From Streptomyces sp. WMMC940 (lineage in GTDB: Bacteria > Actinomycetota > Actinomycetes > Streptomycetales > Streptomycetaceae): 64,000 bases of DNA. Under the pieces are notes generated by a model. It was not told where the DNA came from. It worked only from the letters and a program-made list of their open reading frames with translations, and ran no database searches. Shown here in pieces: positions 45,540 to 53,267 of this stretch. The stretch covers positions 4,037,501-4,101,500 of the forward strand of contig NZ_JAPZBC010000001.1 of assembly GCF_027460265.1 (NCBI RefSeq), in the 5' to 3' direction. Both the position numbers and the translations under genes were made by a program. Position 1 is the stretch's first letter; each line of letters opens with the position of its first letter.

Positions 45540-46790
45540 ATGAGCCCAGATGTGCGCCCCGTCACCGAGCCCGAGATCGCCGACTGGCTGCGCGCCTGCA
45601 GGACCGGTTTCCTGCAGCCCCCGGTGGTGAGCGAGGAACTGGCCGCCGACCGGCTGCCGCACTTCGATCTGCCGCGGGTGCAGGGTGCCTTCGAGGCGGG
45701 CCGCTGTGTCGCGACGTACCGTTCCTACACCCAGCAGCTCACGGTCCCGGGCGGCGCCGCCGTGCCGGCGAACGCCATCTCGAACGTCACGGTCTCGCCG
45801 ACGCACCGTCGGCGCGGCCTGCTCACCAGGATGATCACGGTGGATCTCGCGGCCGCGAAGGAGCGTGGCGAGATCGTGTCGACGCTGATCGCGGCCGAGT
45901 TCCCGATCTACGGTCGGTACGGCTTCGGTCCCGCGGCCTGGTTCACGGAGTGGAGCGTCGACGTGGCGCGCACCGGGCTCGACCCGCGCTGGTCGGGCCC
46001 CGGGGACGGCGGCCGGATCGATCTGGCCGACGGCGAGGAGGTCCGCAAGTTCGGCCCCGAACTGTACGACCGCTTCCGTCCCGGCCGGGCCGGGGCGACC
46101 GACCGCGACGAGCGCTGGTGGCAGGTCAACACGGGCGCGGCCCAGGTGGGGCCGGAGCCCTGGAAGGAGCCGTTCTACGCGGTGTACCGCTCGGCGGCCG
46201 GTGAGGTGGAGGGCTTGGTGGTCTACCGGGCCGAGGACTCCGGCTGGTCCGACGCCGGGCAGCCGGACACGGTGCTGGAGGTCGAGAAGCTGATCGCCGT
46301 GTCACCCGCCGCCGAGCGGGCCCTGTGGCACTTCGTGTGCTCGGTGGACTGGGTCACCACGGTGAGGACGGGACGACGGGCGCCGGACGATCTGCTTCCG
46401 TTGCTGCTGCCCGATCCGCGCGCCGCCCGGACCGTCACCTGCGCGGACTTCCTGTGGGTGCGGGTGCTGGACGTCGCACGGGCGCTGGAGGCGCGTACGT
46501 ACGACACCCCCGGCACGCTGGTGCTGGACGTGCACGACCCGCTGGGCCTGGCCGGCGGCCGGTTCCGGCTGGAGGTGGCGCCCGGAGGCGCGGCGCGGTG
46601 TTCGCCGACCGGGCTGCCGGCCGATCTCTCCATGGACCTGGGGGCGTTGGGGTCGCTGTACCTGGGGGACGAGTCGGTGCTGCGGCTGATGGCGCTGGGT
46701 CGGGTGACGGAGGTGCGCGCGGACGTGGCGGCCCTGGCGGACGCGGTGTTCCGGGCACGGCGGCGGGCCTGGTGCCCGGACATGTTCTGA
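45540..46790 (+). CDS. Eis-like GNAT family N-acetyltransferase
   Basis: A 416-residue protein with the Eis three-part layout: N-terminal GNAT domain ('[20 protein letters not shown]', acetyl-CoA loop RRRGLL), a second degenerate GNAT region, and a C-terminal SCP2-like domain ending CPDMF. The free C-terminal carboxylate serves as the catalytic base in Eis. Eis enzymes acetylate several amines of aminoglycosides and of host or bacterial proteins; the natural substrate here is unknown. ATG 45540 lies 7 nt after tagcgt, suggesting a leaderless mRNA. Confidence 0.88.
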   Translation: MSPDVRPVTEPEIADWLRACRTGFLQPPVVSEELAADRLPHFDLPRVQGAFEAGRCVATYRSYTQQLTVPGGAAVPANAISNVTVSPTHRRRGLLTRMITVDLAAAKERGEIVSTLIAAEFPIYGRYGFGPAAWFTEWSVDVARTGLDPRWSGPGDGGRIDLADGEEVRKFGPELYDRFRPGRAGATDRDERWWQVNTGAAQVGPEPWKEPFYAVYRSAAGEVEGLVVYRAEDSGWSDAGQPDTVLEVEKLIAVSPAAERALWHFVCSVDWVTTVRTGRRAPDDLLPLLLPDPRAARTVTCADFLWVRVLDVARALEARTYDTPGTLVLDVHDPLGLAGGRFRLEVAPGGAARCSPTGLPADLSMDLGALGSLYLGDESVLRLMALGRVTEVRADVAALADAVFRARRRAWCPDMF

Positions 46791-46901
46791 GCACCGGACC
46801 GGAGCCGGACGAGCCCGACCGGGCGTGGGCCCGGCGTACGCCGGGGCGGTGCGGCACCGGATCCTGTCGAACCGGACGGGCGGCGGGACCGCCCGCCGGC
46901 G

Positions 46902-47069
46902 TCATACCGAGGCGGAGTGCAGCAGCAGTGCCAGCACGACGCTGCCCACGCCGGTGCACGCGGCGTTCCTGGCGCGCAGACCGAAGCTGAGCAGTCCCAG
47001 GCCGATCGCGCCCATGAGGCCGAACCGCCACTGGACGAATTCCTCGAGGGCGAAGGCGATGAGTGGCAT
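46902..47069 (-). CDS. Small two-helix membrane protein (55 aa)
   Basis: A 55-residue protein (MPLIAFALEEFVQWRFGLMG... then 'CTGVGSVVLALLLHSASV') with two short hydrophobic helices and a basic turn (LRARN). A perfect aaggagg ribosome site stands about 9 nt before ATG 47069, which argues strongly for translation and against the longer frame that continues upstream. It is transcribed divergently from the GntR gene and could be under the same operators. Function unknown. Confidence 0.75.
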   Translation of the reverse strand: MPLIAFALEEFVQWRFGLMGAIGLGLLSFGLRARNAACTGVGSVVLALLLHSASV

Positions 47070-47159
47070 GGCAGGTCCCTCCTTGGGGTCGGGGAGGAGC
47101 GCAGTCGTCGAAGATCGGCCAACTCGGGGCGGTGCGGGATCACTTCGACCATGTCTTGC

Positions 47160-47175
47160 GAGTTGGCGCCAACTC
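47160..47175. promoter_or_regulatory. Probable GntR operator between divergent genes
   Basis: Perfect 16-bp palindrome gagttggcgccaactc. Around it are further agttg/caact half-sites: agttgt near 47183, acttgg near 47192, and the interrupted palindrome aactc-cggaa-gagtt at 47233-47247, which is 14 bp before the GntR start. Repeated AGTT/AACT half-sites upstream of a GntR gene suggest an autoregulated promoter region also serving the 55-aa gene. Confidence 0.65.
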
Positions 47176-47260
47176 AATTGAAGTTGTCCCCACTTGGCAA
47201 TGTCGACTAACCAGTGTTCGGTAACTCCCCATAACTCCGGAAGAGTTGTAGCGTCGAGTT

Positions 47261-48148
47261 GTGAACCACGAGAACGACACGGTGAACGGAAGAAAGCCGA
47301 CACATCACGACATCGCCGATGTGTTGCGCGGCCGGATCGACAGCGGTGCGCTCCGGCCCGGTGATCACATGCCCACGCAGTCCCAGCTCGTCCAGGAGTT
47401 CGGCGTGGAGCGCGGCATCGTACGGCAGGCCCTCAGGCTCCTCCAGGAGGACGGTCTCCTCACCCATGTCACCCGGGGCGCCCCGGCGCGGATCGCCGAG
47501 CGCCCGGACGACGCGGGCGACGGCGAGGACGTCCGGCCCCAGCCCACGATGGTCGCCCTGGCGCCGCAGCTGGCGAAGGCGTTCTCGGTGCCGGAGGTGC
47601 GCATAGACGCCCTGTGCCTCACGGCCGAGACGCTCATGCTGGCCCTGGCGGAACCGCTGCGGCTGATCCACGAGGGGCGGATCCGGCCCGAGTCGGTCGA
47701 GGTGCGGCTGCTGCTGCCCGACCGCAACATCCACCTCGCCTTCCCGACGTCCGTCGCCGACACGGACGAGGACGACCTGGTCCACCAGCGCTGGCTCGCG
47801 CAGCGCAACGCCCAGGGCATGGTGCTGCGCCACAACCTCCAGGCGCTGCGCGTCTCCCACGGCATCGACGTCACGGTCGCCTTCCGCGCGCTGCCGTTCA
47901 CCCCGCCGGTGAAGCTCTACGTGCTCAACGGCACCGAGGCCCTCTTCGCGTACTACACCGTGACCAGGCGGGAGGAGGAGATCGAGGCGACCACCGTGGA
48001 GATGTTCGACACTCTCGGCACGCAGTCCCTCCTCTTCCCGTTCGACGTCGGGAACGGGCCCCGGGACACCGCTTTCGTGGAACAGTCGAGCAAGTGGTTC
48101 GACGCACTCTGGAACACCATCGCCATGAACCTGACACTCTCTTCGTGA
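47261..48148 (+). CDS. GntR-family transcriptional regulator
   Basis: A 295-residue regulator: N-terminal winged helix-turn-helix ('HHDIADVLRGRIDSGALRPGDHMPTQSQLVQEFGVERGIVRQALRLLQEDGLL', residues about 15-67) and a C-terminal effector domain that is not a typical FCD or UTRA domain. That domain looks alpha/beta ('VEVRLLLPDRNIHLAFP', 'PVKLYVLNGTEALFAYYTV'), so the ligand cannot be guessed. It is the first of three same-strand genes, overlapping the HAD gene start by one base (TGATG), which implies coupling. Confidence 0.88.
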   Translation: MNHENDTVNGRKPTHHDIADVLRGRIDSGALRPGDHMPTQSQLVQEFGVERGIVRQALRLLQEDGLLTHVTRGAPARIAERPDDAGDGEDVRPQPTMVALAPQLAKAFSVPEVRIDALCLTAETLMLALAEPLRLIHEGRIRPESVEVRLLLPDRNIHLAFPTSVADTDEDDLVHQRWLAQRNAQGMVLRHNLQALRVSHGIDVTVAFRALPFTPPVKLYVLNGTEALFAYYTVTRREEEIEATTVEMFDTLGTQSLLFPFDVGNGPRDTAFVEQSSKWFDALWNTIAMNLTLSS

Positions 48149-48888
48149 TGACTGATGCGGCACTCGACGAACAGGCGGCGCACGTGGCGGAGACCATCGA
48201 GGATCTGATCAAAGGGGCCGACCACGTCCTCTTCGACTTCGACGGCCCCATCTGCCGCCTCTTCGCCCGACACCCCGCCGCAGGCGTCGCGGAGAGCCTG
48301 GTCGGCTGGCTGGACCGGCACGGCGGCGAGGTGCGGCTCACGGACGTGCAGCGGGCCGCCCAGGACCCGCACGACGTACTGCGGGCGGTGGGCCGGCTGC
48401 ACCCGGGCAGCGACGTGGTCGAGGGGCTGGAGCGGGAGCTCACCCGCCAGGAACTGCTCGCCACCCGGAGCGCCTGGCCGACCGCCTACGCGGACCCCCT
48501 GATCCGCACGTGGAGCGCGGTCGCGTCCGGACTGGCCGTCGCCACGAACAACTCGCCCCGGGCGGCCGAGGAGTACCTCACCGTGCGCGGTCTGAGCGAG
48601 TGCTTCGCCCCCCACATCCACGGCCGTGCCCCGGACCTCGACCTCCTCAAGCCCGACCCGGACTGTGTGCTGCGAGCGCTGGACTCCCTCGGTGCGACCC
48701 CGGCAGGCACCCTGATGATCGGAGACACCCCCTCGGACCTGTTGGCGGCCCGCGCCGCGGGCGTCAGCTTCCTCGGCTACGCCCAGGGCGCCGGCCGTGC
48801 GGAACGACTCCGCGCGGCCGGCGCCGCGGTGATCGTGGACTCACTGGAACCGCTGCTCGCGATCGTCCGGCGTCGCCGCGCACCCTAG
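48148..48888 (+). CDS. HAD-superfamily hydrolase
   Basis: A 246-residue haloacid-dehalogenase-like phosphatase. Motif I is 'VLFDFDGPICRLF' (DxD nucleophile Asp), motif II 'AVATNNSP', motif III Lys in 'LLKPDPDCV' and motif IV 'MIGDTPSDLLAARAAG'. A C1-type helical cap lies between motifs I and II, as in beta-phosphoglucomutase or phosphoglycolate phosphatase types. It is coupled to the GntR gene and followed after 195 bp by an aminoglycoside-phosphotransferase-like gene; the trio probably handles one small phosphorylated metabolite. Confidence 0.9.
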   Translation: MTDAALDEQAAHVAETIEDLIKGADHVLFDFDGPICRLFARHPAAGVAESLVGWLDRHGGEVRLTDVQRAAQDPHDVLRAVGRLHPGSDVVEGLERELTRQELLATRSAWPTAYADPLIRTWSAVASGLAVATNNSPRAAEEYLTVRGLSECFAPHIHGRAPDLDLLKPDPDCVLRALDSLGATPAGTLMIGDTPSDLLAARAAGVSFLGYAQGAGRAERLRAAGAAVIVDSLEPLLAIVRRRRAP

Positions 48889-49083
48889 TGCTGTGACGGG
48901 AACGAACCGGCCGCGGCGGCCACCGCGCCCCCGAGCGCCCTCGCGGGGGCGGCTCCCTCACCCGCACGGGGCATTCGAGGGCGCCGTGGTGGGGCGGGGA
49001 GGCGCGTGCGTGGGACGGGAGGGTCCATGAGGCGGTAGCGTGCACTCCTCACTTCGGTACCACCGGGCAAGAGGGCTGCGGCC

Positions 49084-50208
49084 ATGGGCGAACCGATGTC
49101 CGCCGCACGTCGGCGAGCCATCGCCCTGAGCCGTGACGAAAACCGGGTCGAGGGGCCGATCGAGGGCCATCACCACGAGACGTATGTGATCCCCTTGCCG
49201 CCCGAGGTGGCCGGGGCCCTCGGTGTGGACGGCACGGTGCGCTGGAAGTGCCGTGAGCCCAAGCCGGGACTCCTCTGGTTCGACCGCAGGTGCTTCGCGT
49301 CCGAGGAGCGGTTGATCGGGGAGCTCCGCGGACGGGTGGGCGGCGTGCCCGAGATCGTCGAGGTCGAGGGCGTGCCGCTGCAGCGATTCGTGGAGGGCGT
49401 CACACTCGGCACGCGGTACGGGCGCGAGGGGTGGCTGCCCTGGGAGGTCGTCGGGCAACTCCTCCGGCTGTTCACCGAGTTGGTGGCGATCCGGCCGGTC
49501 GACCTGGATCTCGAACGGAACTGCCATCCGGCCGACCGGCCTCGGGACGGAGACACCGCGGGCTTTCTGCGAGGGCTGATCCGGTTCGTCGAAACCCGGG
49601 TCTACCAGGACAACGAGTCGGAGTACGGGGACCTGTTCGAGGGCCTGGGCGTCACGGACGGCTCCCTGCGTCGGCTCCGGGACGGCGCCGAAGGGCTGCG
49701 TCAGCGCCCCTTCTGCCTCCTGCACGGGGATCTCCACCGGGAGAACCTCGTCCTGGACGCCCATCGGACGCTCTGGACGATCGACTGGGAGCTCGCGATC
49801 GCCGGTGATCCCCTCTACGACCTGGCCACCCATCTCCATCTGGCCGGCTACCCGGACCGGCAGGCCGCGGCGGTCGCCCGGGACTGGGCGCGCCGGGTGG
49901 AGCGGGTTCGGCCGGGTGCCTCACGGGGGTGGCGGCACGACCTGAAGCTGCTGTTGGCCTTCAAGGAGGCCCAGTCGGTGTTCACGGACATCATCCGATC
50001 CGCACTGACCGTGCGCGGCCCGGCCCCCGACACCGGCTCCGGGGCCGAGAGGGCGCGGCTGGAGGAGACGGCAGGGCGCCTGCACCGGGTCATGCTGCGC
50101 GGCGCCGGTCCGCTCGGGCTGGGCTCCGTGCCCGAGCCGTGGCAGATCGCCGACGCCTTGCAGGCCTGGTGCAAGCGCCGCTCTCAGCTCCCCTCGTCTT
50201 CCCCTTGA
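49084..50208 (+). CDS. Aminoglycoside phosphotransferase (APH)-family kinase
   Basis: A 374-residue small-molecule kinase of the APH/choline-kinase fold. The catalytic loop is 'FCLLHGDLHRENLVLD' (HGDxHxxN) and the metal-binding segment 'TIDWELAIAGDPLYDLA' (DWE in place of DFG). The N-lobe has 'DGTVRWKCREPKPGLLWFDRRCF', with Lys-Arg as candidate ATP contacts. Resistance function should not be assumed; many chromosomal APH-like kinases phosphorylate sugars or vitamins. The neighbouring HAD phosphatase suggests a kinase/phosphatase pair. Confidence 0.85.
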   Translation: MGEPMSAARRRAIALSRDENRVEGPIEGHHHETYVIPLPPEVAGALGVDGTVRWKCREPKPGLLWFDRRCFASEERLIGELRGRVGGVPEIVEVEGVPLQRFVEGVTLGTRYGREGWLPWEVVGQLLRLFTELVAIRPVDLDLERNCHPADRPRDGDTAGFLRGLIRFVETRVYQDNESEYGDLFEGLGVTDGSLRRLRDGAEGLRQRPFCLLHGDLHRENLVLDAHRTLWTIDWELAIAGDPLYDLATHLHLAGYPDRQAAAVARDWARRVERVRPGASRGWRHDLKLLLAFKEAQSVFTDIIRSALTVRGPAPDTGSGAERARLEETAGRLHRVMLRGAGPLGLGSVPEPWQIADALQAWCKRRSQLPSSSP

Positions 50209-50351
50209 GCAGCGCAGACCCGCCCGCGGGTCCCACGGCCGGCAGTCCCCGCGCACCACGCCGGCGCTGTCCACGGCGAGTCGCCACCGGTCGGTCAGTC
50301 CTTCCGCGCGAGTTCGAGCCGTGCGCCCGGGGCCGCCGTTTCCCGCCGCGG

Positions 50352-51194
50352 TCAGCGTGCCGCGGCGTCGAGCGCGGGTATCAACTCCTTCTCCTCGTAG
50401 GCGAGATGCGCCTAGAGATCCTCGGTGAGCCGTCCGACTTCGGCCTGAACGAGTGCGGGCTCGGTGTCGTCCGCCGTGACGGCGCGGCGCAGTTCGTCCA
50501 GGAGTGCCGCGATCCTCCCGTGCTCCTCGCGCAGCCGGTCCATGACCGGTGCGAGTTCCTCGTGCCGGCCGGCGAGGAAGGGGAAGAGGGCGGTGTCCTC
50601 GCCGGTGTGGTGGTTGTGCAGGCCCTGGCAGAGGGTCAGGCAGTTGATCCGGAGCTGAGCGCCGAGCCTGGGACCGGACGTGGCGATCTCGTCCCGGATG
50701 AGGGAGAGTTCGCGCCGGAAGGCGTCGTGGACCGCCTTGATGGCCTCGCCCATGGACGTGGTGCCCATGTTCGGCGGGCCGTTCTCGACCGACTCGAGCG
50801 CGACCACCGGGATCACGCGCTCGGTCCTGGCCTGGTACTCGGCCCAGCCGGGATCCGCCTCCGCGGCGCGGGCGAAGGCGCGGTCGCGCTCCTCTCCGTC
50901 GAGCACCACGGCGTGGGCCTCGTAGGTGAAGACGCCGTCCTCGACGGTGAGCCGGGGGTTCGCGAGGATGTTGTGGTACCAGTCGGGGTGCTTGGGCGAG
51001 CCGCCGGCGGAGGCGACGACGAGCACGCGTTCGCCGCCGTCGGCGAGGTAGCCGACGGGAGTGGTGTGCGGTGCGCCGGATCGTGCCCCGGTGGTCGTGA
51101 GAAGGAGCAGCCGGGCTCCCTCGAAACAGCCTCCGACGCGGCCGCGGTTGGCGCGGAACTCATCGATGACCTGCTGATTGAAATCGTTCGGCAT
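50352..51194 (-). pseudogene. F420-type nitroreductase fused to hemerythrin domain, amber-truncated
   Basis: ATG 51194 opens a frame of 260 residues. Residues 1-130 match deazaflavin (F420)-dependent nitroreductases of the Ddn type ('LLLLTTTGARSGAPHTTPVGYLADG...HPDWYHNILANPRLTVE'). Residues 140-260 are a hemerythrin-like four-helix domain ('GLHNHHTGEDTALFPFLAGR', 'LREEHGRIAALLDEL'). The frame stops at TAG 50412-50414, but the same frame continues for 19 codons, 'AHLAYEEKELIPALDAAAR', to TGA 50352. That segment holds the last iron-ligand helix (His, Glu). One G-to-T change of a GAG codon would explain the amber codon. Called pseudogene; a truncated nitroreductase could still be made. Confidence 0.72.
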
Positions 51195-51748
51195 TCTCTG
51201 CTTTCTGCTTGTGGCTTCTTGTGCCTTCCCGGTTTTCGGGCACGGCGAATTCACCCCTGGAACGGCGTTCGGGTCGCTGGGGTGGATGGCGGAGTGACGC
51301 GTCACACGCGGATGCCGCGGAGGCGTACGAGCGTCGCGAGGCGTACGGGGATACGGGCGATGCGATACGTCCGGGCACGGTACGTGCGTCATGCGTACGG
51401 GCCGCGGGCGTGCAGGTCCGGGGCGGATGCGCATGCGGGTGTGCGGGCCCGGCGGCCGTGCGGGCTTACGCGCGTGTGCGCGAGCGCGCGGCGCAGTTCG
51501 GTGTGCGCATCGGTTCCGAGGACGGCGTGGACGTATCGCGTCGCGGAAAGCGGAAAAGGCGGGCCTCTCGCCCGCCCCGGCATCATGCCGAGGCCGGGTG
51601 CCCTACTCGTTCGTGGCCCATGGCCGACCCGGCAGTCACGCGCACAGATTAATGCCCAACGGGCCTGTGGGCGATACCGATATCCGTCGGCGGGTGCATC
51701 CGGCGCGCACCCGCTGCCCGTCGTCCTGGTCGCCCGCCCCTCGTGTCC
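51195..51748. other. Intergenic region rich in cgtacg/gtgcg words
   Basis: 554 bp without a supportable gene. The stretch 51320-51500 is full of gcgtacg and gtgcg repeats, so several frames stay open by composition, but none has a ribosome site or protein-like segments. It contains the promoter region of the nitroreductase-hemerythrin gene and a minus-strand terminator at 51553-51576. Confidence 0.4.
51553..51576 (-). terminator. Terminator of the AraC-VOC operon
   Basis: On the minus strand ggcgggc, loop gagag, gcccgcc is followed by ttttcc. It is a compact 7-bp stem with a short T-tract, about 170 bp downstream of the VOC gene stop. Confidence 0.65.
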
Positions 51749-52165
51749 CTACTCGGCGCGCGGCTGGTTGAACCGGAGCATGTTCCCGGCCGGGTCGCGG
51801 AAGGCGCAGTCGCGGACGCCGTACGGCTGGTCCATGGGCTCCTGGAGCACCTCGCCGCCCGCGGCGCGGATCCGTTCGAACATGGCGTCGACGTCGTCGG
51901 TCCGGAAGATGACGCCGCGCAGCATGCCCTTGGCCAGCAGCTCGGCCACCGCCTGGCGGTCGGCGTCCGTGGCGTTCGGGTCCGCGAGCGGCGGCTCGAG
52001 GACGAGCTCCACGTCCGGCTGCGAGGGCGAGCCCACGGTCACCCAGCGCATGCCCTCGAACCCGACGTCGTTGCGCACCTCGAGGCCGAGCGCGTCGCGG
52101 TAGAAGGCGAGCGCCTTGTCGTGGTCGTCGACGGCGATGAAGCACTGTGAAAGCTTGATGTCCAT
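51749..52165 (-). CDS. VOC-superfamily (glyoxalase/bleomycin-resistance-like) protein
   Basis: A 138-residue vicinal-oxygen-chelate protein: two beta-alpha-beta-beta-beta repeats, 'IAVDDHDKALAFYRDALGLEV' in the first and 'VDAMFERIRAAGGEVLQEPMDQPYGVRDCAFRDPAGNMLRF' in the second. Metal-ligand positions in the second repeat appear as Asp/Glu. Such proteins bind or isomerise small ligands. It lies 10 bp after the AraC gene in the same operon and is likely its target. Confidence 0.9.
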   Translation of the reverse strand: MDIKLSQCFIAVDDHDKALAFYRDALGLEVRNDVGFEGMRWVTVGSPSQPDVELVLEPPLADPNATDADRQAVAELLAKGMLRGVIFRTDDVDAMFERIRAAGGEVLQEPMDQPYGVRDCAFRDPAGNMLRFNQPRAE

Positions 52166-52175
52166 GCCTGTCACG

Positions 52176-52613
52176 CTACGGACCGGCGGGGCCGGCCGCT
52201 TCTCCGTTCCTGACCGGCCTGGTGTGGATCTTCGCGATGCAGGCCGGGATGGCGGATCCGTGGTCGTGGTCGCGGGCCCGGTACGCACTGGGGCTCTCGC
52301 CGACCAGCTCGGTGAACCGCGAGCTGAAGGAGCCCAGCGAGGTGCAGCCGACCTCCATGCAGACCTCCGTCACGGACAGGTCGCCGCGCCGCAGCAGCGC
52401 CTTGGCCCGCTCGATCCGGCGGGTCATGAGATAGCTGTAGGGCGTCTCGCCGTAGGCGGCCCGGAAACTGCGCGAGAAGTGCCCCGCCGACATCAGGGCG
52501 ATGCGTGCGAGCGCCGGTACGTCCAGGGGTTGGGCGTAGTCGCGGTCCATCGCGTCACGGGCCCGGCGCAGCCTGACGAGGTCGGAGAGGGGTACACGGG
52601 ACACAGTGGACAC
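52176..52613 (-). CDS. AraC-family transcriptional regulator (DNA-binding domain only)
   Basis: A 145-residue regulator that is little more than an AraC DNA-binding domain: two helix-turn-helix motifs ('LDVPALARIALMSAGHFSRSFRAAYGETPYSYLMTRRIERAK' and 'LSVTEVCMEVGCTSLGSFSSRFTELVGESPSAYR'). No N-terminal ligand-binding domain is present, as in MarA/SoxS types. It starts at GTG 52613. The Tn7-like element is inserted 97 bp upstream of this start and may have separated it from part of its original promoter region. Confidence 0.9.
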   Translation of the reverse strand: MSTVSRVPLSDLVRLRRARDAMDRDYAQPLDVPALARIALMSAGHFSRSFRAAYGETPYSYLMTRRIERAKALLRRGDLSVTEVCMEVGCTSLGSFSSRFTELVGESPSAYRARDHDHGSAIPACIAKIHTRPVRNGEAAGPAGP

Positions 52614-52625
52614 CGTACAGACCGC

Positions 52626-52653
52626 CCGGAAGCCGGAAGCCGGAAGCCGGAAG
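52626..52653 (+). repeat. Heptanucleotide tandem repeat (ccggaag)4
   Basis: Four perfect copies of ccggaag lie immediately upstream of the AraC start codon. Slippage here could change spacing in the AraC leader or promoter. Confidence 0.9.
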
Positions 52654-52709
52654 ACGTGTGTACGCGTGACCGCGCCCCTTACCGCAGCGGGGCCTCCGAC
52701 GCGGCCGCG

Positions 52710-52714
52710 CCGCC
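52710..52714. repeat. Left target-site duplication (ccgcc)
   Basis: Five bases ccgcc directly abut the left TG end of the Tn7-like element and are repeated exactly at 58289-58293 after its right CA end. A 5-bp duplication is the norm for Tn7/Tn5053-type transposition. Confidence 0.88.
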
Positions 52715-52725
52715 TGACCCGTCTC
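52715..52725 (+). repeat. Left terminal inverted repeat of the transposon
   Basis: tgacccgtctc; the right end reads tgacctgtctc in reverse complement. Similarity continues inward with a one-base gap (gaagt shared, 52731-52735), so this is also the outermost TnsB-like site, L1. Confidence 0.85.
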
Positions 52726-52765
52726 AGTAGAAGTGGGCCATCCTGAGGTTCCGACCTGCGGTGGT

Positions 52766-52812
52766 TCAGGTTGACTGAGACGGCGAGGGGCGGCTTGTCT
52801 CAGTCAACCTGA
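52766..52812. repeat. Perfect 16-bp inverted repeat in the left end (TnsB-like sites L2/L3, possible terminator)
   Basis: tcaggttgactgagac (52766-52781) and its exact complement (52797-52812) flank a 15-nt spacer. Each arm matches the internal right-end repeats (cagattga..gag), so they are probably TnsB-binding sites in opposite orientation. The same hairpin covers the stop codon of the DUF6228-like gene and could terminate the tns operon transcript. Confidence 0.8.
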
Positions 52813-53267
52813 CCATCGATGGCTCCGGCGAGGAAGTGCCGGACATCGGATGCCAGGGAGGCCATCTGCTCTCCGCCCTCCAGCCAGGTGGTCACTGAGG
52901 CGCTCCATCCGCCGGCGGCGCTGGGCCACGGGCGCAACGTCCAGGTCAGCCCGACGTGGCCACCCGATCGGAAGACCGCCGAGACCATCAGGTCTTTGTC
53001 GTCCGTCCGCCAGCTGCGTTCGCCGTCCCATCCGCGGTAGTCGGCGGCCAGTTCTTCCAGGAACGGGGCGAGGTCGCTGTCCCAGATCCAGGCCACTACC
53101 TCGTTGGCGCGGGCAGTCAGGCCTGGAGCCCAGAGTTCGACGGCGTAGTGCACGGAGTCGGTGTCGAAGCTGAACCGGTCACAAAACCTCACACCGACCG
53201 ATGGGTTCTCCTGGCAGTGGATAGTCAGGCCGGGCTTGTCGTCGATGTCGCTGTCAGCGGAGGTCAT
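52800..53267 (-). CDS. DUF6228-like protein, fifth gene of the transposon
   Basis: A 155-residue acidic, soluble, beta-rich protein. The block 'FLEELAADYRGWDGERSWRTDD' (residues about 69-90), followed by 'GHVGLTWTLRPW', is what I associate with DUF6228 proteins, small actinobacterial proteins of unknown function often found singly. It starts inside the end of tniQ (14-bp overlap), so it is co-translated with the transposition genes, in the slot where Tn7 has target-selection genes. Its stop codon falls in the L3 repeat. It may be cargo, an accessory transposition factor or an immunity-type protein; the sequence does not decide. Confidence 0.68.
   Translation of the reverse strand: MTSADSDIDDKPGLTIHCQENPSVGVRFCDRFSFDTDSVHYAVELWAPGLTARANEVVAWIWDSDLAPFLEELAADYRGWDGERSWRTDDKDLMVSAVFRSGGHVGLTWTLRPWPSAAGGWSASVTTWLEGGEQMASLASDVRHFLAGAIDGQVD

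Noticed and set aside
49084..50208. APH-family gene and Eis-like gene (45540-46790) as an aminoglycoside-resistance cluster
   Set aside because: They are not adjacent or co-oriented as a unit, both families have broad chromosomal roles, and no biosynthetic cluster is present.
52626..52653. ccggaag tandem repeat considered as a CRISPR or transposon-end feature
   Set aside because: The copies are contiguous 7-mers without spacers and lie outside the transposon boundary.
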